Positions 17,205 through 27,749 are shown, counted from the stretch's first letter. The stretch: 64,000 nt of DNA from Tolypothrix sp. PCC 7910 (GCF_011769525.1 NZ_CP050440.1:5829501-5893500), one strand, 5' to 3'. Notes: generated by a model not told the origin, from the letters alone. Translations and numbers: made by a program.

Positions 17205-20200
17205 TTAGCGCCATTCGCCTTGGAGGGTGAAAGGTGCCCAGAAATAAGGTGAGCGGTAATCGGGATTGCGCCACATTTCTACTTGTGCCGCCCGTAATGC
17301 CGCAGCAGGTTTTAAGCCCTGTTGCAACATTTTGCTATAAAACTTTTTCATTAATTCCGAAGTTGCTTCATCGTCTACACTCCACAAACTTACTAATACT
17401 CTTGGGCTACCTGCATACATAAATCCTCTTGTCAATCCTATTAATCCTTCGCCTTTAACATCTTCACCTAAACCAGTTTCACAAGCACTCAACACAACTA
17501 ATTCTGCTGGTAGTTTGAGGTTAAAAATATCATGTAGACGCAAAAATCCATTTTGAGGGTTGCCTGTTTCATCAAATAGCGACAGTACAACTCCTGATAA
17601 TTCTGGGTTTTGACTGTTGAGGATGCCGTGAGTAGCAAAATGTATCATCCGGTATTGACTCAACTGTGCATCGGTAGCCACAGCACGGTTAGCGGCAAAG
17701 TCATAGGCTTGTTTGCGTTCTTTTGCAGGTACTAAAGAAATAATAGTATCGGCTTCTTGACGAGTAAAAGGTAAACGATCAAAGGCGATACTTGATTCTC
17801 TGGCAGATCTGGATAGTTGTTGTAGGTCTAGATTCTGATTGCTGTTTTCTTGAGTTGGGGGTTTACCCTTAACCCGCTCATCTTTGGGAGAAAAAATCGG
17901 ATCAGCAATCACAGCCAATGCTTTTGGAGCAGGTTTTCGTCCAGCTGTTTCTTGTCTAAGAACAGCCAGTGTAGAGGCTGAGGGTAAAGTAATTATTTCA
18001 TGGTTGACTGCTAATGGTTCATAGCTGCCATTTTTGGCACTGGGTGTATTGAGAGCTGCAAAAGGAATATACTGCAAAGCCCCATCCGCAACAATTACTA
18101 AGCGGCGCTGTCCTAGTTGTTTAGCGACGGGTGCTAATATCAACTGCGTTAGGGGAGTAGCAGCTGCATTTGGGCTAGTTCTTTGTATGGGTGAGATTAA
18201 AACTTTGCGAAATTCTTGGACGGCGGCGGCAATTTCTGCGCGCTTAGGTAGTTCGTAACTGGTAATGCTGTTTTTGGTGACAGCCCAAAGATAACTGCGT
18301 TCTTCGCCCACAGCATACTCTAATAGTAGGGTGTTATCATCTAATATTTGTTGCTGAATCTGCTTGAGTGAAAGAGTTTGCGGTTGCGTCAAAGCTGCAT
18401 AACGGGGGCTGGTGGATCTAATTCTGGCTTGCAGCTGCCGATACTGTTCCAGTAGTGCTTCTGTTTGCTTTTCTAGGTTTTGAATTTCAGTTTTGTTACC
18501 ACTACTAGATAATTTCAGCGAGCGTTTTTCTTGAGCATCCAGCTGTTTTTGTAAGCTACGTTCAGTTTCTAGTAATTTAGGATCTATACCTTCGCGAATG
18601 TCTGCATTAGCTTCCGCTAGCAAATCTAAAAGGCTGCGGGCGCGGGCGCGTTCGCTGGTTTGTAGGGCTAGGGCATCGTAACCTTTAGATGGTTGCTGCT
18701 TGTGCGATCGCATCAACAAATCGATGTAAAACTCATAATATTTTTGCACCGAGGCAAAGTAAGAAGTCCGCAAGTCTTGGCTGGTAACTCTGGTGCGGAT
18801 ATCTTCAACAATTTTAATGGTTGATTCTATTTGCTTGCGGGCAGCTTCTAGGTTATTGCGATCGCGTTCGCTGACAGCGATATTATACAGAGTTTCGGCT
18901 TCACCTGTGCGATCGCCTAATTGCCGCAAAAGTTTGAGTTCTTGATTGTAATTATCTATTGCTTGCTGATACTGCTTTAAAGAATTGTAGACTTTGCCGA
19001 GATTACGGAGAGTATTAGCTTCACCACTGGGCAAACCTAATAACCGAAATTTCGAGGTTGCTTGGTTAGAGAAATCGAGAGATTTTTGATAATCTCCAGC
19101 TGATAAATACACCCTACCTAATAAACCTAAAGCAGAAGCTTCGCTGAAAGGACTTTGTTGTTTTTTCGCCAATGCTAGGGCTTGGTTAGCAGTATCTACG
19201 GCTTTGGGGTAATTTTTCAGTGACTCATAAGCTCGAATCAAACCTGTCAGCGTAGCAAATTCTTGAAATAGCGCTCCTTGTTTGCGCCACAACTCCAGAG
19301 CCTGATTGTAATAGTCTAAGGCTTTTTCTGGCTTTGATGCCGATCTGTAAACATTACCAATTTGATCGAGGGTTTGAGCTTCCTGAGAACGATCGCCAAC
19401 TTTACGGAATTTATCTAGCGCTTGGTTATATGTGTTAATACTTAACTGATAATCTCCCAAGAACTCATATAGTTGGGCGACTGATTTCAGTGTAGCTGCT
19501 TCTCCTGAAAATTCTTTGCTCTGACGTTGGAGAGTTAGCGCTTGGTTATAAAAGTCTAGAGCTTGCTGATAATTACCAACCGATGCGTAACTATCACCGA
19601 TATTGCCGAGGGTAAAGGCTTCGCGAGAGCGATTTTTTTGGGTACGTTGGATAGTTAGCGCTTGGTTCAAAGCACTGAGGGCTTTTTGTTGTTGTCCTAA
19701 TTCATCGTAGACAAAGCTAATTTGGATGAGAAGTTCGGCTTCGGCACTAGCACTACCAGACTTTTGAAACAGTGATCGCGCTTGATTATAATATTCCAGT
19801 CCCTTTTGATAATCGTTAGCAACCACATAAGTTAAACCTATACCCATATAAGTGATTGCTTGCCTGTTAGGGTCTGGTTGTGGTAGCTGTTTTTGCAGTT
19901 CTAGTACTTGGTTTAAAGTTTCCCTGGCTTTTTGATTGTCACCCAATGAACTGTAGAGAGTCGCTATGTTCGTGAGAGTATCCACTTGACCGGCAATATT
20001 CTTTCTAGTTCGCTGAATTTCTAAGGCTTGATTTAAAGCTGTTAAAGCTTTTTGCGGTTCACCTAATTGGCTATAAGCTCGACCAATTGTTTCCAAAGTG
20101 TTAACTTGTCCATCTAAATCCTGGCTAGCGCGTTGCAGCTCTAAAGCTTGATTGTAGGAATCTAAAGCCTTCTTTGTTTCACCAGAAGTAAAATAAATTC

Positions 20201-20771
20201 TGCCAATCCCCAGTAAAGCACCAGCAGCCAAATCAGATTGTTTCTCAGCTTTAAATATAGATAGAGCTTGATTGTAATATTGTAATGCTTTGGGCTTTTC
20301 TCCTAAGCTATAATATGCCCCAGCAATAGACTGGAGCATAATAGCTTCTCCCAGACGGTCTTTTAATTGCTGTCTTAAAGATAGAGCTTGGTTGTAATAT
20401 TCCAGAGCTTTTGTATTTTCGCTTTGGACATAATAAAGAGTCCCAATGCTTAAGAGTGTAGTAGCTTCCTGAGAGAGATCGCCTATTTCCCGCCAAATTT
20501 TTAGTGCAGCCAAATATTTAGCTACAGCTTGTTGTCGAGAAGCATCTGTTCCCTGCTGGAATAGTTGGTTTGCTGCTTCTGATAGTTGCTTTGCTTGTGC
20601 GTAGGCTCTTTGTTGAGCAGGGCTAAGATTTTGGGGCGTAGTTGTAGGTTTTTGCGCTATTTCTACATTTATTGCTCTTGCTGTTATCCCTACAGATTCA
20701 GACAACAACATCATGCTCACAAAGACAACAAGAGTACGATGTCTAAATATTGATATAAGTCGCCTTTGCAT
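17205..20771 (-). CDS. TPR-CHAT protein, copy 1
   Basis: 1188 residues: an N-terminal signal-like hydrophobic stretch (about 13-33), a long array of tetratricopeptide repeats (about 50-640, recurring xALxYYNQALxL units), a coiled-coil-rich linker and a C-terminal CHAT (caspase HetF-associated with TPRs) domain at about 830-1185. The catalytic pair is intact: H1048 in IHFATHGIL and C1097 in VLSACETGLGED. CHAT proteins are predicted cysteine proteases of the caspase/separase clan; the TPRs probably bind partner or target proteins. Its paralogue lies immediately upstream in the direction of transcription. The two share a perfectly identical 264-bp patch around the active-site cysteine, while the TPR parts are clearly diverged. 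Confidence 0.9.
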   Translation of the reverse strand: MQRRLISIFRHRTLVVFVSMMLLSESVGITARAINVEIAQKPTTTPQNLSPAQQRAYAQAKQLSEAANQLFQQGTDASRQQAVAKYLAALKIWREIGDLSQEATTLLSIGTLYYVQSENTKALEYYNQALSLRQQLKDRLGEAIMLQSIAGAYYSLGEKPKALQYYNQALSIFKAEKQSDLAAGALLGIGRIYFTSGETKKALDSYNQALELQRASQDLDGQVNTLETIGRAYSQLGEPQKALTALNQALEIQRTRKNIAGQVDTLTNIATLYSSLGDNQKARETLNQVLELQKQLPQPDPNRQAITYMGIGLTYVVANDYQKGLEYYNQARSLFQKSGSASAEAELLIQISFVYDELGQQQKALSALNQALTIQRTQKNRSREAFTLGNIGDSYASVGNYQQALDFYNQALTLQRQSKEFSGEAATLKSVAQLYEFLGDYQLSINTYNQALDKFRKVGDRSQEAQTLDQIGNVYRSASKPEKALDYYNQALELWRKQGALFQEFATLTGLIRAYESLKNYPKAVDTANQALALAKKQQSPFSEASALGLLGRVYLSAGDYQKSLDFSNQATSKFRLLGLPSGEANTLRNLGKVYNSLKQYQQAIDNYNQELKLLRQLGDRTGEAETLYNIAVSERDRNNLEAARKQIESTIKIVEDIRTRVTSQDLRTSYFASVQKYYEFYIDLLMRSHKQQPSKGYDALALQTSERARARSLLDLLAEANADIREGIDPKLLETERSLQKQLDAQEKRSLKLSSSGNKTEIQNLEKQTEALLEQYRQLQARIRSTSPRYAALTQPQTLSLKQIQQQILDDNTLLLEYAVGEERSYLWAVTKNSITSYELPKRAEIAAAVQEFRKVLISPIQRTSPNAAATPLTQLILAPVAKQLGQRRLVIVADGALQYIPFAALNTPSAKNGSYEPLAVNHEIITLPSASTLAVLRQETAGRKPAPKALAVIADPIFSPKDERVKGKPPTQENSNQNLDLQQLSRSARESSIAFDRLPFTRQEADTIISLVPAKERKQAYDFAANRAVATDAQLSQYRMIHFATHGILNSQNPELSGVVLSLFDETGNPQNGFLRLHDIFNLKLPAELVVLSACETGLGEDVKGEGLIGLTRGFMYAGSPRVLVSLWSVDDEATSELMKKFYSKMLQQGLKPAAALRAAQVEMWRNPDYRSPYFWAPFTLQGEWR
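17322..17585 (-). repeat. Identical patch, copy 1 (CHAT active-site region)
   Basis: These 264 bases match 21098-21361 base for base on my reading, including all synonymous positions. Identity breaks into scattered differences on both sides. It covers the codons around the catalytic Cys. Confidence 0.85.
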
Positions 20772-20980
20772 TAATTTAATTTCCCTTGGATTGATGATCT
20801 ATCTAAATAGGAGTATCAATCACCGAATTGTAGATTTTAAATTTAGGATTGAAATATTTAAATTTAAAATTTAAACGGTTATATACTCTCTTATAAAGAG
20901 GCTTGTTTTTTGTTCCCTGTTCCCCTGCTTGCTTCCTCTGCTCATCAAAGCCATAGATGATTTATTGATGTGCAATTACC

Positions 20981-23900
20981 TTATCGCCACTCACCTTGGA
21001 GAGTGAAAGCTGCCCATAAATAGGGTGAATTATATTTAGGATCTCGCCACATTTCTACCTGTGCGGCTCGTAATGCCGCAGCAGGTTTTAAACTTTTTTG
21101 CAACATTTTGCTATAAAACTTTTTCATTAATTCCGAAGTTGCTTCATCGTCTACACTCCACAAACTTACTAATACTCTTGGGCTACCTGCATACATAAAT
21201 CCTCTTGTCAATCCTATTAATCCTTCGCCTTTAACATCTTCACCTAAACCAGTTTCACAAGCACTCAACACAACTAATTCTGCTGGTAGTTTGAGGTTAA
21301 AAATATCATGTAGACGCAAAAATCCATTTTGAGGGTTGCCTGTTTCATCAAATAGCGACAGCACTACCCCTGATAATTCTGGGTTTTGACTGTTGAGGAT
21401 GCCGTGAGTAGCAAAATGTATCATCCGGTATTGACTCAACTGTGCATCGGTAGCTACAGCACGGTTAGCGGCAAAGTCAAAGGCTTGTTTGCGTTCGTTT
21501 TCTGGCACCAGAGAGAGAATAGTGTCGGCTTCTTGGCGAGTAAAAGGTAAACGCTCAAAGGCGATACTTGATTCTCTGGCAGATCTGGATAACTGTTGTA
21601 AATCTAGGTTCTGATTGCTTTTTTCTTGACTTAATGTTTTACCTTTAATCCGTTCATCATTGGCAGAAAAGATAGGATCAGCAATTACAGCTAATGCTTT
21701 GGGGGCGGGTTTGCGTCCAGTAATTTCTTGTCTGAGTACGGCGACTGTTGAAGCTGAAGGCAAAGTGATAATTTCATGGTTTACCGCTAATGGTTCATAG
21801 TTGCTATTGTTGGCGCTGGGTGTATTCAAAGCTGCAAAGGGTATGTACTGCAAAGCCTCATCCGCAACGATGAGTAAGCGTTGCTGTCCTAATTTTTGGG
21901 CGACGGGTGCCAGTATCAAATCGGATAAAGCTTTGGCAGCTTTGTCGGGTTTCGCTTTGGCAATAGGTGAGATTAAAATATTGCGGAATTTTTGGACTGC
22001 AGCGGCAATTTCTGCGCGTTTGGGTAGTTCGTAGCTGGTAATGCTGTTTTTGCTCACAGCCCAAAGATAACTGCGTTCTTCGCCCAAAGCATACTCTAAC
22101 AGCAGAGTATCTTCATCTAATACTTGTTGTTGAATTTGTTTGAGCGAAAGGGGTTGAGGTTGCGTCAAAGCTGCATAACGAGGGCTGGTAGTTCTAATTT
22201 TGGCTTGCAGTTGCCGATATTTTTCTAGTAATACTTCTGTTTCCTTTTCTAAACTTTGGGCCTGGCTTTCGGTGTAGTCGCCAGTAAATAATTTCAGCCG
22301 CCGCTTTTCTAAAGCATCAAGTTGTTGCTGTAAGTTGCGTTCTGCTTCTAATAGCTGAGGATCTACGCCTTGACGAATATCTGCATTAGCCTCTGTGAGT
22401 AGTTCCAAAAGCGTACGGGCGCGGGCGCGTTCGTTAGCTTGTAAGGCAAGAGCATCATAGCCTTGAGATGGTTGCTGCTTATGCAACTGCATTAATAGGT
22501 CAATGTAGAACTCATAATATCTTTGAATGGAAGCAAAGTAAGAGGTACGCAAGTCTTGGCTGGTAACTTTGGTGCGGATATTTTCTAAAATTGCAATTGC
22601 GGCTTCGATTTGAGTGCGGGCTGCTTCTAAGTTATTGCGATCGCGTTCGCTCGCTGCGATTCTATATAGTGTATGGGCTTGCCCATTGCGATCGCCAATT
22701 TTTTGCCGTAACGCTAGTTCTTGTTGATAAGCATCAATGGCTTTTTGATGCTGTTTTAAATACTTATATGCATCTCCTAAACTATATAAAGCATTAGCCT
22801 GAGCCTGATTTGATCCGTGTTTCTGTGCTTGTGCTTGTGCTTGTTGAGCTAATGCCAGTGCTTGTTGATAATCTCCTAATCCTTGATAAGCCATTGCTTT
22901 ATAGCCTAAGGCAGTGGCTTCATAGAAAGTATTATTTTTTTCCTGTGCTAGCGATAAGGCATCATTAGCTGCTGCTAAAGCTTGGGAATAATCTTTTAAT
23001 GCATCATAGGCTTTGACTATGCCTATTAATGTCAATATTTCCCCATCCATTCTGCCTTGTTTCTGCCACAAACTTAGGGCTTGTTGGTAATATTTCAGTG
23101 CGTTGTCGTAGTCTTTTGCTGTAGTGTAAGTCAGTCCAATATTGGTAAAAGTTTGGGCTATTTGATTTCTATTACCTATCTGCTCAAATATTTTCATCAC
23201 CTGATTATAGGTGTCAATGCTGACTTTATAATCACCTAATAATCTGTAGAGATTGGCAATATTACCCAAGGTTATCGCTGCTTGTGGCAAATCTTGAATC
23301 TGCTGTTGAATTTCTAGGGCTTGATTGTAATTATTTAGCGCTGCTTGATAATCACCTTTTGATTGATAAACTTCCGCAATTGTTTTGAGGATAGAAGCTT
23401 CCCCAGAGCGATTATTCAAACTTTGGTGTAACTTTTGGGCTGTTTGTAAAGTAGCCAAAGCCTGATTGAAATCTCCTAACCAATAGTATACATGTTGCAT
23501 TTGTGCAAGCACATTAGCTTCTAAATCTGGCTTTGCTAACTTTTGTGAGAGTGATCGCGCTTGGTTATAGTAGTCTAGAGCTTGCTGATAGTTACCTTCT
23601 GCTAGGTATGTTCCGCCTAAACTCATGAAGGTGATTGCTTGGCTGAAGAGGTCTGTTTGTGATGCTTTTTGTCTTATTGCTAGCGATTGCTTTAATAATT
23701 CCCGCGCTTTGAGATAATCTCCTGATGATACATACATTGTACTTAGGTGTGTGAGAATATCTGCTTGTCCAGCTATATCGTTTGCTTGGCGGTAAATATC
23801 TAATGCTTGATTTAACGAATCTAAAGCTTTTTGTTTCTCACCCAAATCGAAGTAAATTGCTCCTAACATCGAAAGAGTTGTAGCTTGGGCTTTAGTATCA

Positions 23901-24550
23901 TTCTGAGCTACTTGAATTGCTAAAGTTTGCTTATAAGCGTCTAGGGCTTTTGTAGTTTCACCCAAATCAGCGTAAACTTGACCAATAGTTAAAAATGTAA
24001 TTGCAACTAAATCAGTTGCTTTTTGGGATTGAAATATTGATAAGGCTTGATTGTAATATTCTAGTGCTTTTTGCTTTTCCCACAAATAAGCATAACTGGT
24101 GGCAATTGACCACAAACTCCTAGCTTGCTCTAAAGGTTTTTTGAGTTCCTGGCTAATTTTTAGTGCTTGCTGGAAATAGATGAGTGCTTTTTGATGTTCT
24201 TGACGCTCGGAATAGGCACTACCAATAACATAAAGTGTAGTCTGTTTTAAAGCGCGATCGCCTAATTTTCGCGAAATTTGCAATGCTTCATCATACTTTT
24301 GTATTGCTTGTTGCCAAAACTCTGCGGTTGCTTTTTCACGCAGTTGTTGTGCTTCTTGGAATAGTTGTTTTACCCGTTCGTAAGCTTGTTGTCTCTCTGG
24401 ATTAATCTTTTGTGGGGTGGGTGCAGTATGTTGAGCTATTTTTACGCTTTTTGCACTTACTGATATCACCAGAGATTCTGAAACCAACATCATACTAAGC
24501 AATACAGTAAAAGTGCGACTTGTAAAAAGTTGCAAACATCTCTTTGGCAT
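20981..24550 (-). CDS. TPR-CHAT protein, copy 2
   Basis: 1189 residues with the same plan as its neighbour: an N-terminal hydrophobic signal-like segment (about 14-34), TPR array (about 55-640), linker, and CHAT domain at about 830-1189. The catalytic residues are H1049 (IHFATHGIL) and C1098 (VLSACETGLGED). The last ~35 codons also match copy 1 closely, except AAFTLQGEWR against APFTLQGEWR. Tandem arrangement with a 209-base gap, plus the shared patch, shows a duplication homogenised by gene conversion. Co-transcription with copy 1 is likely. Substrate unknown. Confidence 0.9.
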   Translation of the reverse strand: MPKRCLQLFTSRTFTVLLSMMLVSESLVISVSAKSVKIAQHTAPTPQKINPERQQAYERVKQLFQEAQQLREKATAEFWQQAIQKYDEALQISRKLGDRALKQTTLYVIGSAYSERQEHQKALIYFQQALKISQELKKPLEQARSLWSIATSYAYLWEKQKALEYYNQALSIFQSQKATDLVAITFLTIGQVYADLGETTKALDAYKQTLAIQVAQNDTKAQATTLSMLGAIYFDLGEKQKALDSLNQALDIYRQANDIAGQADILTHLSTMYVSSGDYLKARELLKQSLAIRQKASQTDLFSQAITFMSLGGTYLAEGNYQQALDYYNQARSLSQKLAKPDLEANVLAQMQHVYYWLGDFNQALATLQTAQKLHQSLNNRSGEASILKTIAEVYQSKGDYQAALNNYNQALEIQQQIQDLPQAAITLGNIANLYRLLGDYKVSIDTYNQVMKIFEQIGNRNQIAQTFTNIGLTYTTAKDYDNALKYYQQALSLWQKQGRMDGEILTLIGIVKAYDALKDYSQALAAANDALSLAQEKNNTFYEATALGYKAMAYQGLGDYQQALALAQQAQAQAQKHGSNQAQANALYSLGDAYKYLKQHQKAIDAYQQELALRQKIGDRNGQAHTLYRIAASERDRNNLEAARTQIEAAIAILENIRTKVTSQDLRTSYFASIQRYYEFYIDLLMQLHKQQPSQGYDALALQANERARARTLLELLTEANADIRQGVDPQLLEAERNLQQQLDALEKRRLKLFTGDYTESQAQSLEKETEVLLEKYRQLQAKIRTTSPRYAALTQPQPLSLKQIQQQVLDEDTLLLEYALGEERSYLWAVSKNSITSYELPKRAEIAAAVQKFRNILISPIAKAKPDKAAKALSDLILAPVAQKLGQQRLLIVADEALQYIPFAALNTPSANNSNYEPLAVNHEIITLPSASTVAVLRQEITGRKPAPKALAVIADPIFSANDERIKGKTLSQEKSNQNLDLQQLSRSARESSIAFERLPFTRQEADTILSLVPENERKQAFDFAANRAVATDAQLSQYRMIHFATHGILNSQNPELSGVVLSLFDETGNPQNGFLRLHDIFNLKLPAELVVLSACETGLGEDVKGEGLIGLTRGFMYAGSPRVLVSLWSVDDEATSELMKKFYSKMLQKSLKPAAALRAAQVEMWRDPKYNSPYLWAAFTLQGEWR
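21098..21361 (-). repeat. Identical patch, copy 2 (CHAT active-site region)
   Basis: Partner of the identical 264-bp block in the adjacent TPR-CHAT gene; see that entry. Confidence 0.85.
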
Positions 24551-24927
24551 TTATTTGCGCTCCCATCCCGCATTTATGGCTGCACTATTGAGCCACTAAT
24601 TAGTTTTATTTGATTAGATAACTGTAATTTTACATAATTCTGAAAATAATTAATACAGTCTAATATTTAATTTATGATGTTCTAATACCAATTTTAAAAA
24701 AGAATGTGACAGTAGGGGCATGGCAATGCCATGCCCTCTAGAATATATTGATTTTCTCTCAAATTGCCAAGCATATTAAAAGCGTGCGTTACACTTGCTT
24801 AACGCATGCTAGTAGCATGATCTGTCTAATATCAATCAAACAAAACTGGGGAATAAATCATTTGTTAAGGCACAAAGCTATGATGATTTACATCAAAAAA
24901 TATCTATGCCTCTTAATTGATGTTTGT
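24551..24927. other. Non-coding gap with dispersed hairpin
   Basis: Contains a perfect 9-bp stem GGGCATGGC-AAT-GCCATGCCC at 24716-24736, the common cyanobacterial type. A similar element with other stem sequence is at 27647-27667. Otherwise AT-rich. It lies upstream of the second TPR-CHAT gene, so its promoter is here; none is assigned. Confidence 0.5.
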
Positions 24928-27219
24928 TTAATTTTTTGTATTGCCTAGTTGTTCCATATTATGATTACTAGATTCAGATTTAAGTGTGCTATCAAGTATT
25001 GCTTTTGGCTTGGGTGGCATGGCTGTAAAACGAATTAGAAAATAACTGTCATCATCAGAAGCTTTTTTCAACACCTTGGCATAGATATCGCCTTCACCAG
25101 GAGCAATTTCTGGTGCGTTTAACAATCTCATCTTGAGGTTAGTTAAAGAATCCAGGGAATTTGGCGATCGCAATATTCCACCATGCTCGGATAATTTAAC
25201 AATTTCACCATTGAATATGGTTCCTACTGCGTGTTTACCTTCCAAAATTGTATATTCTACAGGAATTTCCTCAGACAATTGCAGCATATTGTCATCTGAT
25301 TTAGGTAAGTCAAGATTGTACTTCCCACCAATGCCGCCAATATCATAAATTGTAATAGGAGCTTTAATTCCTTTTGGTTCTACCCGTAATTCTCCATCAA
25401 TTCTAATATTAATATAAGGGTCAATATTGGCATCTTTCAAAGTTTCCTCAGAAATCAAAATTTGACCGCCTACTGTATAAGATTCAATCCGGGAAGTTAA
25501 ATTAACATGGCTCCCCACAACTGAATATTTAGCACGTTTTTGAGATCCAACATTACCCGCTACAACCTCGCCTGTATGAATACCAATTCCCATTTCGATA
25601 ATTGGTAAATTCATTTGTTGATTATGTTCATTTACAGGTTTCATGGCTAATTGCATAGCAATAGCACAAGCAATTGCTCTTTGAGAGTCGTCTTCGCGGC
25701 TCACAGGCGCACCAAACATCACAAAGATACCATCACCAATAAACTCATTAATCGTACCGTTGTAATGGTTGATCACATCCGCCATTGCACCCAAATAAAC
25801 ATTGAGGATTGCTACCACTTGTTCTGGTGGTAAACGTTCGGATACAGCAGAGAATCCTCTTAAATCAGACATTAAGACTGTGACTTTTCTGCGTTCTCCT
25901 CCTAGCTTCAGTCCAGAAGGAGTTTCTAGCAAATTAGCAACAACTTCATCTGTAACGTAGCGACCAAAGGTGCGGCGCATTTCCGCAGCACTCCGCGCGA
26001 TATATTGAGTGACTGCGATCGCAGATCCAGTTAAAGCGAACAGGGGCGGTATAATAGGAATCCACCAAGCAAAAAGAAAAGCTAAATAACTCCCACCTAC
26101 TAAACAACTAGTTGCTAATACAATACTGCTAGTAGTACTTGTCAGGGAAAATTTCTTGGTTTCATTAGTAATATGTCGATGTTGCCAACATAAAGTAGCA
26201 CCGACTATCGACCAAAATAAAATCCATAACCATTCTATAGGTTCAGGTAATGTCTTAATTTGTGGGCGGCCTTCCAAAGCTGAACTCAAAATTTGACTAA
26301 TCAAATTGGCATGAATTGCAACTCCAGCCATTCTTTCTGGCGCACCCATTACCTTACTGCTATAAGATGTCCAAAATAGATCCTTCAAGCTCTCCGCTGT
26401 AGCACCAACTAAAACAATTTTCCCTTGCATTAAACCAGGAGCAATTCGATTTTCTAAAACATCATATATAGATACCCTAGTAAACCGATTAATTCCTCCT
26501 CGATAGTTTAAAAGGATTTGGTAGCTACGATCATCAGCCCGGAAATAACCGCCATCATTAGCTTCAAAAGTAGGAAAAACACCTTTACCTAACTGCAAAT
26601 AGTTAGGATTATTGGCTGCTGGCTTTTCAGTAATTCCTCGAGGTTTTAAATATAATAATGAGAGTTTCAAACCAAAGCTTTCAAGATTGCTGCCATCCGG
26701 TAAACCTGCATATAGTAAAGCTCGGCGTATCTTACCATCTTTGTCAAGGGGAAAGTCATTTGCTCCTACTTGATTGAGTTTTTTCAGTTCTGGAGGCGGT
26801 TTTACAGAAGAACTATCAGAAGTATTAGATAATTTTTCTACTCCAATCAAGTTGGGTGTACTCTTAAACGTCTTGACCAAGTTTTGATAACCAGGGTTTA
26901 ACGGTAAATCTCGATAAATATCAAGACCTATAGCTTGGGGTTGTTGTTGTTTAATATTATTTAAAACTTTAGCCAGTACATCATCATTGATTGGCCAACC
27001 CTTCAATTTAGTAATATCTGATTCATTAATCTCAACTATGACGATGCGCTCATCAACAGGCTGTTGTGGACGTAAAAGAAAAAACTGATCTAGTGCTGTT
27101 AACTCTAAGAATTCCAGCAAGCCCATAAACCGCAGCGCAATCACAATCCCTGTCACATTGGGCACTGCTAGCAAAACTCCGCGCCATTGCCATAGTAGCT
27201 GTTTCAGCTTTGCCCGCAT
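24928..27219 (-). CDS. CHASE2-domain class III nucleotide cyclase (Cya2-like, possible guanylyl cyclase)
   Basis: 763 residues: a short cytoplasmic start, one transmembrane helix (about 18-35), an extracytoplasmic CHASE2 sensor (about 40-325), three closely spaced transmembrane helices (about 330-420), a class III cyclase domain (about 440-620) and a C-terminal PilZ-like segment (about 665-745, KLSEHGG without the full c-di-GMP motif). Metal aspartates D452 (MSDLRGF) and D496 (EFIGDG) are present, as are the transition-state N and R of VNLTSRIES. The substrate-selecting positions are E492, where adenylyl cyclases have Lys, and S566, where they have Asp or Thr. Glu is typical of guanylyl cyclases, and the CHASE2 cyclase Cya2 of Synechocystis is a known cyanobacterial guanylyl cyclase. 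cGMP as product is an inference. Confidence 0.85.
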   Translation of the reverse strand: MRAKLKQLLWQWRGVLLAVPNVTGIVIALRFMGLLEFLELTALDQFFLLRPQQPVDERIVIVEINESDITKLKGWPINDDVLAKVLNNIKQQQPQAIGLDIYRDLPLNPGYQNLVKTFKSTPNLIGVEKLSNTSDSSSVKPPPELKKLNQVGANDFPLDKDGKIRRALLYAGLPDGSNLESFGLKLSLLYLKPRGITEKPAANNPNYLQLGKGVFPTFEANDGGYFRADDRSYQILLNYRGGINRFTRVSIYDVLENRIAPGLMQGKIVLVGATAESLKDLFWTSYSSKVMGAPERMAGVAIHANLISQILSSALEGRPQIKTLPEPIEWLWILFWSIVGATLCWQHRHITNETKKFSLTSTTSSIVLATSCLVGGSYLAFLFAWWIPIIPPLFALTGSAIAVTQYIARSAAEMRRTFGRYVTDEVVANLLETPSGLKLGGERRKVTVLMSDLRGFSAVSERLPPEQVVAILNVYLGAMADVINHYNGTINEFIGDGIFVMFGAPVSREDDSQRAIACAIAMQLAMKPVNEHNQQMNLPIIEMGIGIHTGEVVAGNVGSQKRAKYSVVGSHVNLTSRIESYTVGGQILISEETLKDANIDPYINIRIDGELRVEPKGIKAPITIYDIGGIGGKYNLDLPKSDDNMLQLSEEIPVEYTILEGKHAVGTIFNGEIVKLSEHGGILRSPNSLDSLTNLKMRLLNAPEIAPGEGDIYAKVLKKASDDDSYFLIRFTAMPPKPKAILDSTLKSESSNHNMEQLGNTKN

Positions 27220-27749
27220 ACTATATAAATCCTAAGTTACGAGTTTAAAATATAATTTTCCAATCAAGACCAAGCAATTGCTGACTACTGTCAAAGCCAA
27301 ATAAAATAATACTGACGAAACTTGAGAATACTATTTTGCATCAAAAAATAGTTAGATTAAGCAAATGTTGCATTTTCTGTTTTCTTTCTTTGCAAAGCTT
27401 ATTAAACACCTCTTCTGTTTTCAACTCCTTAAACCATATTAATGTTAGGTCACAGCAGCACTGTGCCCGTAGATTTTACTCTATGTACTTGAAAATTTAC
27501 GTATATTATTTTACTATAACGCAAAGAATTTTATATGAGTGACTACAGGATTAGTCAGCAAGATGCTCTCTCCAAAAGAGTTATATGATTAATCTTTTAC
27601 CTTTTCTACTTAACAATTTGTTGTAATTATATAAACACGTAGAAAAGGGTTTAGCAATGCTAAACCCCTACGAAAAATCAATATTTATCAGGATTTGTGT
27701 GAATTGGGAGTTCAAATAATACTTACACAGCTAACAGTCAAAAATATTT
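27220..27749. other. AT-rich non-coding gap with hairpin
   Basis: Holds a perfect 9-bp hairpin GGGTTTAGC-AAT-GCTAAACCC at 27647-27667, built like the one at 24716-24736. No convincing gene is seen. It spans the promoter of the CHASE2 cyclase and the 3' side of the nitrate-associated gene. Confidence 0.45.

Noticed and set aside
17205-24550. TPR-CHAT proteins as HetF orthologues
   Set aside because: They share the CHAT domain class, but the long TPR arrays, signal-like N-termini and tandem pair do not match HetF specifically.
24684-24700. TAATACCAATTTT resembling the IS630 end
   Set aside because: Only about ten bases match the terminal repeat and there is no second end nearby, so a solo element cannot be claimed.
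27647-27667. Hairpin as terminator of the nitrate cluster
   Set aside because: It is about 80 bases past the last gene but has no T tract on the minus strand and matches the form of dispersed hairpins such as 24716-24736.
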